64,000 nucleotides of DNA from Procambarus clarkii (GCF_040958095.1 NC_091215.1:32014534-32078533), one strand, 5' to 3'. Shown: positions 21,925-33,535, counted from the first letter of the stretch. The notes: a model not told the origin generated them from the letters alone. A program made the numbers and translations.

Positions 21925-22780
21925 CTTGTAAGCCGATATCCCAGCTAACCTAACCAAAAAATACCAAAATCAGTACAGAAACATTACAAATCTTCGACGC
22001 AAACATTAAAGCTCCGAGGCAAGACAGATCATTGCTCTTACTCCACCTTAAAACACGTGAACTTGAGCCTAAACACAAGAGGCGCCAAGGGTCACAGAGT
22101 GTCCTGGTGACGTCGGCTGCAGGTGGCCGTCACGCCTCATAATGACCCAGTCTGTGCAGCCTTTGTTAATCTCTGACACTTGCTCTTCACAATTAATTGA
22201 CACGTGTATCTTTTTCATGGTATCTAAACATCGGATGTCGCCTGACAATGGCCATTGTTTGGGTCTGGCTGGAGCCAATTCAATAGTGCTTTTTCGACGC
22301 GTGAAAAAGTACACCATTACTTTGTTGCAAATTTGTTAATTGTTAATTATAACAGTTTTAGGAAAAAGTGAGAACTGCGACACTGGACAACATTTTGTTG
22401 TTCTATCATGCGCACTAATATGGCCGAGTGTTATATATTAATTGAATTACTGTTAATAAGCAGATTTAAAGCAGCGTAAATGATATCTGAGAGCGTCACT
22501 TCATATTCTGATTCTGGAAAAATGATAAAAGAACATTATGCTGTACAAATCTTGAAACATTTCCGGAAAATACGCAGCTTCCGCCAAGGGGAATTATCTC
22601 TTCATTTTACTAATTCTGCTTAAGACGACTTGTATAATGATTGTATACGTATAGCTTTCATGTATACACCGAGTTGTATGTTCACCATACTTGCCAGCGT
22701 GGATCCAGTCGACTGTTGAGACATCTCCCGCGTTATCTGTTTCAGCCTTGACAGTGGGATTAGCCTCAGTGTGTGTGTAC
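21925..22780. other. No gene recognised
   Basis: AT-rich sequence; short open frames on both strands at 22069-22339 show no known domain. Confidence 0.45.
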
Positions 22781-22784
22781 TAAG

Positions 22785-22930
22785 TTGTACAGTCTTACTG
22801 TACAAACAGTTGTACAGTCTTACTGTACAAACAGTTGTACAGTCTTACTGTACAAACAGTTGTACAGTCTTACTGTACAAACAGTTGTACAGTCTTACTG
22901 TACAAACAGTTGTACAGTCTTACTGTACAA
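22785..22930. repeat. 25-bp tandem array of palindromes, 6 copies
   Basis: Each unit is TTGTACAG-TCTTA-CTGTACAA, an 8-bp perfect stem with 5-base loop, separated by ACAG. All six copies are identical. Confidence 0.97.
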
Positions 22931-23124
22931 ACACACTTGACGCCGAGTGTGTTATTCATCTCGACACTTCCTCTGTACTCTCACAAATTATATGAATACG
23001 ATGTAATTCACTTTTTTGTTGCTATTCGTTTTACACTGGTCATAGTTGACTATCCAGGCCTCTAGTCCCTGGCATAGTCACGCGCCTTCCGTTCCTTCCT
23101 TCCTTCCTTCAGTTCCTCTCGCCT

Positions 23125-23330
23125 TCATTACAAGACACAATAAACGTGGAGATAACATTTCATTCACTTGCACCATCAGAGCCTCAAACTCCCGACCACA
23201 GGAGTAGAAGGCAGGAACTCTACCGACCTTGCTACGAATACCTACAATAAGAGAGGCTCTTAGAGAGTGTCACCACAGGTATCTAACTGGGACTTGGATA
23301 CCTGTGGTGTATCTCTGTTTTAGGTAATTG
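23125..23330 (-). mobile_element. Possible tRNA-derived repeat (SINE family 3) and hairpin
   Basis: CAATAAACGTGGAGATAACA and TTTCATTCACTTG recur at 29265. The minus strand of 23180-23232 has A-box-like GGTCGGTAGAGTTCC and B-box-like GGTCGGGAGTTTGAGGC. At 23272-23309 ACCACAGGTATC pairs with GATACCTGTGGT. Confidence 0.5.
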
Positions 23331-23476
23331 CATTCAAATAAACTCCGCTCAACTTTATTTCGAAAAAGATATCTCGCCCCCCAGTCATTTATCAATACCC
23401 GGGCCATGACTGTGACACCTGATCTATCCTGGAAGTCTCAGGTGTCAGTGATTGCCTGGAGTGGACTTTAAAAACG

Positions 23477-23760
23477 TTGGGCGGCCTTTTTACGATGAAA
23501 CAATATTTCACTTCTCAGTTACTTCTGCTCTACAAAAGCCTTATTGTTGCTTTCCTGGAATTCTGCTCTCATATGTCAGGAAACTTTTACCTGAATTTAC
23601 TAATGCAGTTCAAAAGCAAATCTGTTCGTATGATCAGTTATTTGACCTCCCATTTATGCTTGAGTCATGAACTTCCTGGCGCTATGTTGCTTCTCTCTCT
23701 GACGTCGAACTCACAGCCTGGTTGATCAGAGTCCTGCAGGTCTTTCAAGTATGTTTGAGT
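23477..23760 (+). pseudogene. Jockey-type LINE RT C-terminal fragment
   Basis: The open frame at 23477-23725 includes LLLLYKSLIVAFLEFCSHMS, then KSKSVRMIS. This matches the LYKSLxRPxxEYCSHxW...VQSKAxRLI region after the RT core in Jockey-like elements. It is heavily decayed with stops at the end. Confidence 0.6.
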
Positions 23761-23899
23761 AATATTGATATTGCAGCATCTTCATTCTCACGTTGTGTCT
23801 TTCGCTAATCCAAGAACTGAAATCTTATCAGAAATGTTGTCCATTCCCGGCCATCTTGTGTGCTGGAGCCCCTCCCGCGTCTCCGACACCTTCCACCTT

Positions 23900-24135
23900 C
23901 ACTTACATTTCACCATTATAAATTCACATTAATGCATTCATAAATCTATGTATCAATGTATTTACGTATGTAGCTTAGCCTAACATTTTAAAAGCACAAC
24001 GATCACCTTCTGTAGTTGCTTAATAAATCTCTGTACTGTATATTTGACAAATCTCTCACCCTATCCATGGAGGACAGAAGAAAATGTATATATGCTGCTT
24101 AGCATTGTAAATGTGTGGCCACGTCTGTGGTAGAA
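23900..24135 (-). repeat. Unclassified interspersed repeat R5, copy 2
   Basis: Reverse complement of 1411-1690. Confidence 0.7.
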
Positions 24136-24940
24136 AAAAACTTCCCTTTCGGAAAAAAAAGTTTGTGGATCACTTCTTGACCGTTTGGATCATGTTCTGT
24201 GGCTCAAGAGTTTATACTTTGATGGGGCAGTTTTTAGCTTTGTATAAAAGTATTCTTAAAGCTAGCACGGATATATGGGAGCACTATATGGAGAAATAAA
24301 TTATACAGAAGACAGTCATTGAAAAGTAAAAAAATATATATATATTCAAAATACCTAACTATTCACAATATTTTACAAGCTAACAATTTCGGGTACAATC
24401 ACAATAAAACATCTACATTACCTCGTTACTTAACGTTACTCGGTATAAATTGCTTCAAAATTGATAAACTATTCGGTATACTAACAATTCACACTAAGCT
24501 TATACGGATGTGAACTATGGGGCTTACAAAATGCTAACCTTGGTGAGCTTAACTGTGAATGGAGGAGACGAACCTTGGGATCCATACTCGCACCCATTGC
24601 TCTCTCATGCCCGGCCTCACCTCCACATCTGCACTTTAAGAAATAATTCAGAACGAATAATATCTCGCTTGTCTGAAGGCACTCACACCCATCCACCAAA
24701 CTCAATTATTTTTTCAGGCGTTCACCTCTCGCTGGCCACTCCAACTTTTCCAGAAATATCAACTAGCTGACAGGAAATGCAACTTAAGAATGAGTGATTG
24801 TTACGAACCTGACTCCATCGTCGGAGTATGGAGTAGCGACGTCAACGCCATCTGTGAGTCTGCTCCCTAAACCCCCACTAAATGGGCGACGCCATCTGGT
24901 GGTGGCAGTATGATACCTGCAAGAGACGCTAGATTCCTGC
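24136..24940. other. No gene recognised
   Basis: AT-rich to 24500, then unique DNA with several short frames lacking similarity. GCGACGCCATCTGG-type motifs around 24840-24900 recur at 25265. Confidence 0.4.
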
Positions 24941-24945
24941 CCTGG

Positions 24946-25202
24946 GGCCAGATTCACGAAACCACTTACGCAAACACTTACGAACGTGTCCATCTTTCCT
25001 CAATCTTTGACGGCTTTGGTTACATTTATTAAACAGTTTACAAGCATGAAAACTTACCAATCAACTGTTGTTGTTGTTATAAACAGCCTCCTGGGGCTTC
25101 CGAGCTCATTAACTGTTTAATAATTGTAAACAAAGCCGCCAAAGATTGAGAAAAAATGTACAGGTTCGTAAGTGCTTGTGTAACTGCTTTCGTGAATCTG
25201 GC
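24946..25202. mobile_element. Foldback/MITE-like element, 257 bp
   Basis: Terminal inverted repeats GCCAGATTCACGAAA (24946) and TTTCGTGAATCTGGC (25188), with imperfect complementarity continuing about 108 bp inwards (TCAATCTTTGACGGCTTTG vs CAAAGCCGCCAAAGATTGA) around a spacer of about 75 bp. It has no coding capacity. A related piece is at 35945-36065. Confidence 0.8.
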
Positions 25203-25359
25203 TCCTGGTCACCCCGAAGAGTCGCTGTTGCTGACCTCTGGTGAGGTGGCGCCTAGAAAATCAACGCCATCTATTGTAAGAGGAGTTGTATATTAATGTC
25301 AGAGTCCGTAAGTGGTATTTCCTCGTGTCCCCAGTACTTGCCAGTTTACTGATGACGTG

Positions 25360-25457
25360 GTCACTCGTGTTCACCCGTGGTCACTCGTGTTCATCCGTGT
25401 TCACGACCAGCTGCGGCTAGTTTATTGTGCACCCCATACTCATCCTGTGAGCTGCTA
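25360..25457 (+). repeat. GTTCAC-type direct repeats and repeat R7
   Basis: TCACTCGTGTTCACCCGTGG repeats at 25363-25410, then TTTATTGTGCACCCCATACT. Confidence 0.65.
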
Positions 25458-25599
25458 AAGATACTTGTTTGTAAGTCGTAATCGAGTTGTGACATCTGTC
25501 AGTCTACCTAATTTTTGTACTTGTCTCATACAATCTTTTTAACACATGAAAATGACCTTGGGAGGCCTACTCATACATAAACTACGGTATACATAAACT

Positions 25600-25910
25600 C
25601 ACATTAAAAACTACGGTATGCTGGACAGGACAGTTTTTAAGAACCTATACAAGGACGCTTTTAATAACTTATATAGAGCATATGTCAGACCAACGGTCGA
25701 GTATGCAGTACCAGCATGAAGTCCCAAAATTTGAGGTGTACTAAACGAAAAACGACAAGTAGAGAAGTTTGTAACAAGAATATTTACAGAATTGAAGGAA
25801 TCGAACTTCAGATTGATCAGATTGAAAGAGCTGAAATTTAAAGGGTGTGAGGACATGACCAACATATACAAAATACGTAGGTGTGTATATAAGAGCTAAT
25901 AAACTATGTT
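25600..25910 (+). pseudogene. LINE RT C-terminal fragment with stops
   Basis: The plus strand reads NNLYRAYVRPTVEYAVPA, stop, SPKI, stop, then VEKFVTRIFTELK and FKGCEDMTNIYKI. This is the order of the LYxxLVRPxxEYAxxxWSP and RGDMIxxYKI blocks of CR1/L2-like RT proteins. At least two internal stops. Confidence 0.7.
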
Positions 25911-26435
25911 TAGGTTGATCGTAACAAGAGGATGTGAAGAAACACTAAACCCGCAAGTTGAAGAGGTGCCCGCCATCCATAGATTTACAAGACAAAAAAA
26001 CAGATGTTTGAAGTCATTGCATTAAACGACTGACGGTTGGTAAGGCAGGGCCCGGGAGCTGAAGCACTCTCCTGCAAACGGCTGCCATACGTAAGAGCAG
26101 AGAGCAGGGTGCGCCTTAATAAAAGCCGCTGCACTAAAGGTTAATGTAGTGCAAGATCTCTGCAGTGTTTCCTTGCTACACAATAAAACCCTTCATACAA
26201 GAGTCATAATCTCGCCATACTAACGCGATCACAAAGCTGCAGCACTTACAGTGTTAAGGGTGTCGCCGCCTCACACCAAGAGTGAGGACACCGCCGTCGT
26301 GCGCCTCTATAACACTAAGATGGCCCCAGTGTTCTAAGATCATAACACCAGGCTCCTTCTGATGGTACCATGTCCCTTAGCAGGAGATCTTCCCCTTAGT
26401 GTGATGTTTGTCAAGTTAGCACCACTGTGTTCTGC
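25911..26435. other. No gene recognised
   Basis: Includes a short R6-like piece at 26040-26085 (CAGGGCCCGGGAGCTGAAGC). Otherwise unassigned. Confidence 0.45.
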
Positions 26436-26439
26436 CTCA

Positions 26440-27292
26440 CAGGACCACATCGTCACAAGACCACATCGTCACAGGACCACATCGTCACAGGACCACATCG
26501 TCACAGGACCACATCGTCACAGGACCACATCGTCACAGGACCACATCGTCACAGGACCACATCGTCACAGGACCACAAAGTCAGAGGACCACAAAGTCAG
26601 AGGACCACATCGTCACAGGACCACATCGTCACAGGACCACAAAGTCAGAGGACCACATCGTCACAGGACCACATCGTCACAGGACCACAAAGTCAGAGGA
26701 CCACATCGTCACAGGACCACATCGTCACAGGACCACATCGTCACAGGACCACATCGTCACAGGACCACATCGTCGCAGGACCACATCGTCACAGGACCAC
26801 ACAGTCACAAGACCACATCGTCGCAGGACCACATCGTCACAGGACCACATCGTCACAGAAGCACATCGTCACAGGACCACATCGTCACAGAACCACATCG
26901 TCACAGGACCACATCGTCACAGAACCACATCGTCACAGGACCACATCGTCACAGGACATCGTCACAGGACATCGTCACAGGACATCGTCACAGGACCACA
27001 TCGTCACAGGACCACATCGTCACAGGACCACATCGTCACAGAAGCACATCGTCACAGGACCACATCGTCACAGAACCACATCGTCACAGGACCACATCGT
27101 CACAGGACATCGTCACAGGACATCGTCACAGGACCACATCGTCACAGAACCACATCGTCACAGGACATCGTCACAGGACCACATCGTCACAGGACATCGT
27201 CACAGGACATCGTCACAGGACATCGTCACAGGACATCGTCACAGGACCACATCGTCACAGGACATCGTCACAGGACCACATCGTCGCAGTGT
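26440..27292. repeat. 16-bp minisatellite with 13-bp variants
   Basis: Unit CAGGACCACATCGTCA (16 bp). In the second half many units lose CCA to become 13 bp, and AGAAGCACATCG/AGAACCACATCG variants appear in a repeated order near 26850 and 27030. The 310- and 353-codon frames across it are artefacts. Confidence 0.96.
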
Positions 27293-28080
27293 AATCCACA
27301 ATCCAAGCCAGAAAAGTTATTGTGAGGGGAGAGCGGTAAGCTGCAGTATTATATATAACACTTGGGGTGGGCATGAGGGCGGCGGCAGGGACGGCCAGGA
27401 AACATCCAGAGCATCAACGTACTACAAGAAACCACACGAACATTTTTCGCCGTTAAAAACCCCCCACAAAACTGCTGAAATAAATTAGGATAGCAGAGGC
27501 TTATAACTCGAATGGGTATAATTAATTACTGATAAACATGTCAGGACTGTGTGAATAATCCATTAACGGTAATGAAGGAGATACTCGGGTTGGGTGGATT
27601 AATTGCAGTTAAAAACGGGTAAAATAATCACACTGGTGGACGTCTTTATCATGAGCCTAATGAGGTGAAGTGAGGCCAGCCACCCTTAGGGCTGGAAGCA
27701 CCCAACTTTGCAGGGTGAATGGGATGGAGTACGGTACGGACACAGGCTGATGGTGTCGGTCTTATTGGTCCTATTAACAAGGGTTTGGGTCAAATAATGC
27801 CCCCCTCCCCACTCCCACACACAACTGGTGAAATGTGGCTTGCCGATTCCCTAGATTCCAATCTTGTGTTGATGATATCCTCAAAATGCATCCGGAGTCT
27901 GCCAGTGCAGACTGCCTATCACATGCCTCTGTATAACTAACCATCCTGTGTGATGGGGATTTTTTTAGCATCACCTAGTTAGCTTTTATGACACACTGTA
28001 CTCCACTTCATATAGTCTAGGGGAGCTGCACTAATGCAGATGTACCTCGTGTATTAATAAAAAAAAAACGAATTCAGTAA
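27293..28080. other. No gene recognised
   Basis: Frames at 27719-27974 on both strands have no recognisable domain. A-run of 9 at about 28060. Confidence 0.45.
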
Positions 28081-28960
28081 TGCATTTTCTGAGACAGAGA
28101 AATAGGGAGAAGGGGAGATAGAGGAAGGAGAGTGATGATTGTGGAGAGAGGAAAGAGAGAGGGGAAATTTCCCCTTTATCATCATAAAGGGGAAATGGAA
28201 GGAGAGAGGGGGAGATAGGTGGAAAGGAAAGATGCGGTGGAGAGAGGGGAAGACGTGAGAGAAAGGAGGGGAGGGGAGGAGGAAATGAGAGCAGAGGGTA
28301 AAAATGTGTGAGAGGGGAGACTCAGAGAGAGGGAAAGAGAGGGGGGGGAGAGTAGAAGGATGGAGAAAGGGTAGAGGTATGGAGAGATGGAGAATGGGAG
28401 AGGGAAGGAGCGGGGGATCTTGGGGATAAAGATGCAGAGAGGGGAGATGGGGAGAGACAGGTGAGAGATTGGGAGGGAGAGGAGTGGGAAAGGGTGGGAC
28501 ACCCGGGAAGAGCCGGAAATCCCCCCAGTAATAGAATAATATGAAGAGTGAGAAAGCAAGTCAGGGGAGGAGGTGAAGGGAAGAGAGGGGAGGAGGTGCA
28601 GGGGGAAAGAGAGGGGAGGGGGGTGCAGAGGAGAGAGGGTTGGGACAGAGAAGAAGTTAAGACAATAAGGATAATAAGAGGAAGATAATAAGAAGCAAGA
28701 GAGAGAGAGAGAGACTGAGAAGGGCATAAGAAAGACATGGACAGTTGAGAGCGAAAGACAGAATATACTGGCGTCTCCACCGAGGGCATCTTGACGCCAG
28801 AGTGGAAAAAATCTGGGTTGACATAGGGTTGAGGATCGAGGCAGCTGCTGCAGTGGGGAAGAGTAGAGGGGAAAGTGTGCGGGGAAGACGGGAAGGTGAG
28901 GGGGGGGGGGCAAGAAGGACGGGGAGGAAGAGGGGGAGGGAAGAGACCAAGATAACTGCA
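28080..28960. repeat. Purine-rich tract
   Basis: About 880 bp dominated by G and A on the plus strand (GGGAGAGA-type degenerate repeats). A small hairpin ATTTCCCCTTTAT-CATC-ATAAAGGGGAAAT lies at about 28167. The minus-strand frames of 222-259 codons are Ser/Pro/Leu low complexity and not genes. Confidence 0.85.
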
Positions 28961-29042
28961 ATGAGAAAAGGTTTGGATGCTGAGTCCCAAAAGACAGTCT
29001 GAGGGTTAAGAAAGCCGGGGCGTGCAGCGGAAGGAGAGGTTA

Positions 29043-29045
<3 letters not shown>

Positions 29046-29135
<90 letters not shown>
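29046..29135. repeat. (TA)n microsatellite
   Basis: About 45 TA units, abutting a mariner-like terminus. Confidence 0.97.
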
Positions 29136-29138
<3 letters not shown>

Positions 29139-29247
29139 ACTTGGTATTTTAACTGACAAATTAACTGATAATTCATAAAATATATTAAAATATCCTAGTG
29201 ATTTTCTTTTATTCTTTATGTATGACGTCTTTTGGGACACCCTGTAC
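29136..29247 (-). mobile_element. Mariner/Tc1-like terminal fragment
   Basis: The minus strand starts TACAGGGTGTCCCAAAAGAC, a terminal inverted repeat typical of mariner-like elements, and runs about 110 bp until it breaks in (TA)n. No transposase sequence remains. Confidence 0.6.
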
Positions 29248-29261
29248 ACACATATATTGCT

Positions 29262-29345
29262 GACTACAGTAAACGTGGAGAATAACATTTCATTCACTTG
29301 AACCTTTGGAACCTCGATCCACAGACTACCAGAGCGATGGCCCGT
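29262..29345 (-). repeat. SINE family 3-like fragment
   Basis: Shares GTAAACGTGGAGAATAACAT and TTTCATTCACTTG with 23140-23185. Confidence 0.5.
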
Positions 29346-29514
29346 AGCCTCAACCCTCTCGTTGTCTTAGGCATGGGTATGACTACCAGTCATACCCATG
29401 CCTCGTGGCCCACACGTGTGGTTGTTGACGTTCCTCAGATGTTGGGGGGAAATTATTGTGTGGCATGTGATCCCTCTCGTACACAGGTGCACGCAATCAA
29501 GCATATGCGGGCGT

Positions 29515-29610
29515 CCTCCCACGCCACACACACACCCTCCCACGCCACACACACGCCCTCCCACGCCACACACAGAAACCCACACACACCCACAAACATA
29601 CACACACACA
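29515..29610. repeat. 19-bp repeat (3 copies) and CA-rich tract
   Basis: CTCCCACGCCACACACACA repeated three times, then CACACA-rich sequence to 29610. Confidence 0.9.
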
Positions 29611-29990
29611 GTAGCTAGGAGGCAGGCATCTAAAAATTCGATAATTCGTACAGATGGTGGCAGACGATAATTTGTTTGGGAAAATGAATAGAAGACTTGT
29701 TTTGTCCCCCGAGATAGTGATTACTTAAGTGATGATGATGGTGGCGGTGATGATGGTGATGGACAACTCGAGGAAAAAACTCAATTGAAAAAATAAACTG
29801 CTCCCTTACAATGAAATTCCTGTTCCGTGAATGAGGAAACAAAGTTTATAAATTTTAATGAAATGAACTGAAAACTTGGTAAAGAAAACTAATTTTGAAA
29901 CCCAAATTTTGGAGCTCGAATTGCGGAGGAACTTTAACTGCGAGTCGTAATTAACTTTAGTATACCGTATACCTTTAGTATAACTTTAGT
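29611..29990. other. No gene recognised
   Basis: AT-rich; (GATGATGGTG)-type triplet repeat near 29733-29762. Confidence 0.45.
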
Positions 29991-29995
29991 ATATA

Positions 29996-30246
29996 AGGCG
30001 CCTGACAGCTGAGTGGACAGCGCTTCGGATTCGTGGTTCTGGCGTTCCGGGTTCGATCCCCGGTGGAGGCGGAGAAAAATGGGCAAAAAGTTTCTTTCCC
30101 CCTTATGCTCCTGTTACCTAGCAGGGAGTTAGACAGCTGCTTCAGGCTGCTTCCTGGGGGTGTGTATAAAAAAGGAGGCCTGGTCGAGGACCGGGCCACG
30201 GGAACGCTAAGCCCCGAAATGATCTCAAGATAACCTCAAGATAACC
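29996..30246 (+). mobile_element. SINE family 1 subfamily, full-length
   Basis: tRNA-like head 29998-30072 with A-box GAGTGGACAGCGCTTCGG and B-box GGGTTCGATCCCCGG. The body contains TTCTTTCCCCCTTATGCTCC and GGCCTGGTCGAGGACCGGG, and the end is GATCTCAAGATAACC. Confidence 0.85.
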
Positions 30247-31100
30247 GACAAGAGATGTTGATCCTTCTGTCAAGTCACAAATCTCGGTGACAAATTATAT
30301 ATATTTGTTTGAATTTTGAAAGCTAAAAATATGGTTGAGCTCAATGACGTTACGACTGAATGAGTGTACCTGTCTGGAGATCTATCTGCTTGCCTGCTTG
30401 TCTATCTGACAATCTATCAACTGGTATGTATCTGCTGGCCTATATATCTGCGTGCACAATATTCACCCACGGTTCCTGCATGTTTTCAATTTAATCTTAA
30501 ATATGGTTTTGATGAACATGAATGATATTAACACTCTAATTCTAATTATGTATCTCTTTGCTTTATGTAATATAGCAAAATTCAGAGGGGGTCGCTTCTG
30601 TGTTTTCCTTTGATAGTTCTTAAGAATATGGAGAAGTTGGTAGTCAAGAAGTCACACCTACCTTCTCAACAGACCGTGGTCGTCCGAGGTACATAGAAAG
30701 TAGAGGTTCTTACCTGAAAAGAAAGTACATTATGAACATATGGTTCCAGAGTTGATTTTTGTTTTTATTCAAAGAAACTACATACACTCTAATCAGAAAC
30801 GATCTAAAATGAATATAATTGTATTTTTTTAGTTTTTCATGGTAGCAAAATAATGACTTAGACGAGCCAATCCGTAGAGCCACAGTGAGGGTTGGACGCT
30901 GAGGGTTCCAGCCACACGCGCTCATCATGGCTCCGACGGCTGTGCTCACCATGCATCACGATAGTGTCATTACTCTGTAATTACTTACACCAACGTTGGT
31001 ACAAAAGTACAAATACACAGTAGCGCAGAATATAATGTTAAGAAACAATGTAAAATATGTTTGAGATGAGCAGCTGAGGAGCCTTGCCTCCTGCGCCCCC
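30247..31100. other. No gene recognised
   Basis: TCTATCTG-type low complexity at 30380-30460; otherwise AT-rich without supported genes. Confidence 0.45.
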
Positions 31101-31104
31101 CCCC

Positions 31105-31192
31105 CCGTCCCTTCCCTAATCCTTATCCTGATTTCTATTAAGTGCTATATAGTCTAATGGCTTGGCGCTTTCCCTCTGATAGTTCCCTGCAT
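31105..31192 (+). mobile_element. SINE family 2 tail fragment
   Basis: CCTTATCCTGATTTC, AAGTGCTATATAGTCT and GGCTTGGCGCTTTC, without the tRNA head. Confidence 0.7.
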
Positions 31193-32030
31193 TTCGCCTC
31201 CTGCTGTGCCAGCACTCTCAACCAGTCACACAACTGCTAGTATTCATTCACTGATAAATCTAATTCCCAGGGAAGTCTTTCACAGAGAACAATGATAAAT
31301 ACAGTGTAAATGTGGATGGTTCTTGCCATCCGTAAGTAACCAAGAGGAGGGAGTCCGTCGGTGGAGGTCTCTTATGGGTCAATAAGTTGGAGAAGCGGGG
31401 CCCAGAAGCTGAAGCTCGGTCTTGCGAACTCTGATAGTAAAGTACCCTCACGTGGAAAACAAAAAAATACACCAAACAGGTCCGAGCAAAACTCTCGCTC
31501 GAACTATCGAGGAAACGAATTGGGAGGAAGAGAAATCAAGATACAGCATAGGGAAAGCACGAGGAGAAGGAATAAATGGGAAGGATTGGAGAGTGAAGGA
31601 ATGACTGGAGAGGGAGAAGGGGGGGAGGGAAGGGAAAGGTCACTAACGAGCAAGAAAGCGTCGCCGCCGACCAGATAATGCAGACATCCACGTCAGGAAG
31701 TTAGAGCCGGGCCGCCGGGGACCCGGGTGGACCTGCACCTCGGGGTATCGACTACGTGTCGGGACGCCCCACCCGTCAAGCAGATGGACGACCCCCTCAG
31801 CGAGTATGGACATCGTAAGAGCGCTCCGGTATGGACGTTGGCAGTGGGTAGGGGACGACGCAGAGACCAGTGAGGAATGAGGAGCGAAGGAGGATGGAGA
31901 GAGGGTGAGGTACGAACACAGGGAGAGATGAATTATGAGGGGCCAGTGAGAGGGTCGGGGAAGGTAAAACTCTAGCAAGGGTGAGGCGCTATTGATAGCC
32001 AAGGAAGGGTTGGGGTAAGGTAAGAGGGGT
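31193..32030. other. No gene recognised; R6-like fragment near 31375
   Basis: 31375-31430 has the R6-like GCGGGGCCCAGAAGCTGAAG. 31680-31860 is unusually GC-rich but contains no recognised domain. 31540-31660 is purine-rich. Confidence 0.45.
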
Positions 32031-32033
32031 GAG

Positions 32034-32817
32034 TGGAGGGGTGAGGACTGTGTGGAGAGGGTGAGGACTGTGTGGGGAGGGTGAGGACTGTGTGGGGAGG
32101 GTGAGGACTGTGTGGGGAGGGTGAGGACTGTGTGGGGAGGGTGAGGACTGTGTGGGGAGGGTGAGGACTGTGTGGGGAGGGTGAGGACTGTGTGGAGAGG
32201 GGTGAGGACTGTGTGGGGAGGGTGAGGACTGTGTGGGGAGGGTGAGGACTGTGTGGGGAGGGTGAGGACTGTGTGGGGAGGGTGAGGACTGTGTGGGGAG
32301 GGTGAGGACTGTGTGGGGAGGGTGAGGACTGTGTGGGGAGGGTGAGGACTGTGTGGGGAGGGTGAGGACTGTGTGGGGAGGGTGAGGACTGTGTGGGGAG
32401 GGGTGAGGACTGTGTGGGGAGGGGTGAGGACTGTGTGGGGAGGGGTAAGGACTGTGTGGGGAGGGTGAGGACTGTGTGGGGAGGGTGAGGACTGTGTGGG
32501 GAGGGTGAGGACTGTGTGGGGAGGGGTGAGGACTGTGTGGGGAGGGGTAAGGACTGTGTGGGGAGGGTGAGGACTGTGTGGGGAGGGTGAGGACTGTGTG
32601 GGGAGGGTGAGGACTGTGTGGGGAGGGTGAGGACTGTGTGGGGAGGGTGAGGACTGTGTGGGGAGGGTGAGGACTGTGTGGGGAGGGGTGAGGACTGTGT
32701 GGGGAGGGGTAAGGACTGTGTGGGGAGGGTGAGGACTGTGTGGGGAGGGTGAGGACTGTGTGGGGAGGGGTGAGGACTGTGTGGGGAGGGGTAAGGACTG
32801 TGTGGGGAGGGTGAGGA
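32034..32817. repeat. 20-bp minisatellite, about 39 copies
   Basis: Unit GGTGAGGACTGTGTGGGGAG. A 21-bp form with an extra G occurs in places, and GGGGTAAGG variants at 32441, 32543, 32705 and 32787 each follow a GGGGTGAGG unit. Frames of 280-408 codons on the minus strand (SPHSPHPP type) are artefacts. Confidence 0.97.
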
Positions 32818-32918
32818 CATTCTGGGTAAAATGTGTTCCTCTTATGTTTTGGTGTCTTAATAAACACACCGACGAGAATGGTCTTGTTAGATATGATGTG
32901 TGTAGTCTACGACCGGTT

Positions 32919-32962
32919 TATTGTGCACCCCATACTCATTCTGGGAGCGGTGGCATAGTGCA
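32919..32962 (+). repeat. Repeat R7 fragment
   Basis: TTTATTGTGCACCCCATACT, sandwiched between two minisatellites. Confidence 0.6.
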
Positions 32963-32974
32963 CACCAAAGGGTG

Positions 32975-33535
32975 CCAGCTGTGTCACCATCTGTAGCCAG
33001 GACGTGCACGAGCTGTGTCACCATCTGTAGCCAGGACGTGCACGAGCTGTGTCACCATCTGTAGCCAGGACGTGCACCAGCTGTGTCATCATCTGTAGCC
33101 AGGACGTACACCATCTGTGTCACCATCTGTAGCCAGGACGTGCACCAGCTGTGTCATCATCTGTAGCCAGGACGTGCACGAGCTGTGTCACCATCTGTAG
33201 CCAGGACGTGCACGAGCTGTGTCACCATCTGTAGCCAGGACGTGCACCAGCTGTGTCATCATCTGTAGCCAGGACGTGCACGAGCTGTGTCACCATCTGT
33301 AGCCAGGACGTGCACGAGCTGTGTCACCATCTGTAGCCAGGACGTGCACCAGCTGTGTCATCATCTGTAGCCAGGACGTACACCATCTGTGTCACCACCT
33401 GTAGCCAGGACGTGCACGAGCTGTGTCACCATCTGTAGCCAGGACGTGCACCAGCTGTGTCATCATCTGTAGCCAGGACGTACACCATCTGTGTCACCAC
33501 CTGTAGCCAGGACGTGAACCAACTGTGTCACCATC
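32975..33535. repeat. 34-bp minisatellite, about 16 copies
   Basis: Units contain CATCTGTAGCCAGGACGTGC with alternating CACGAG/CACCAG junctions and ACCATC/TCATC variants in a partly repeating order. Confidence 0.96.

Noticed and set aside
26362-27488. Frames of 310 and 353 codons (HRHRTTSSQDHIVTG type)
   Set aside because: Repeat artefact of the 16/13-bp minisatellite.
28182-28990. Ser/Pro/Leu-rich minus-strand frames of up to 259 codons
   Set aside because: Complement of a purine-rich low-complexity tract; no domain, no codon structure.
31643-32869. Frames of 282-408 codons (SPHSPHPPHTVLT type)
   Set aside because: Repeat artefact of the 20-bp minisatellite; unique ends carry no domain.
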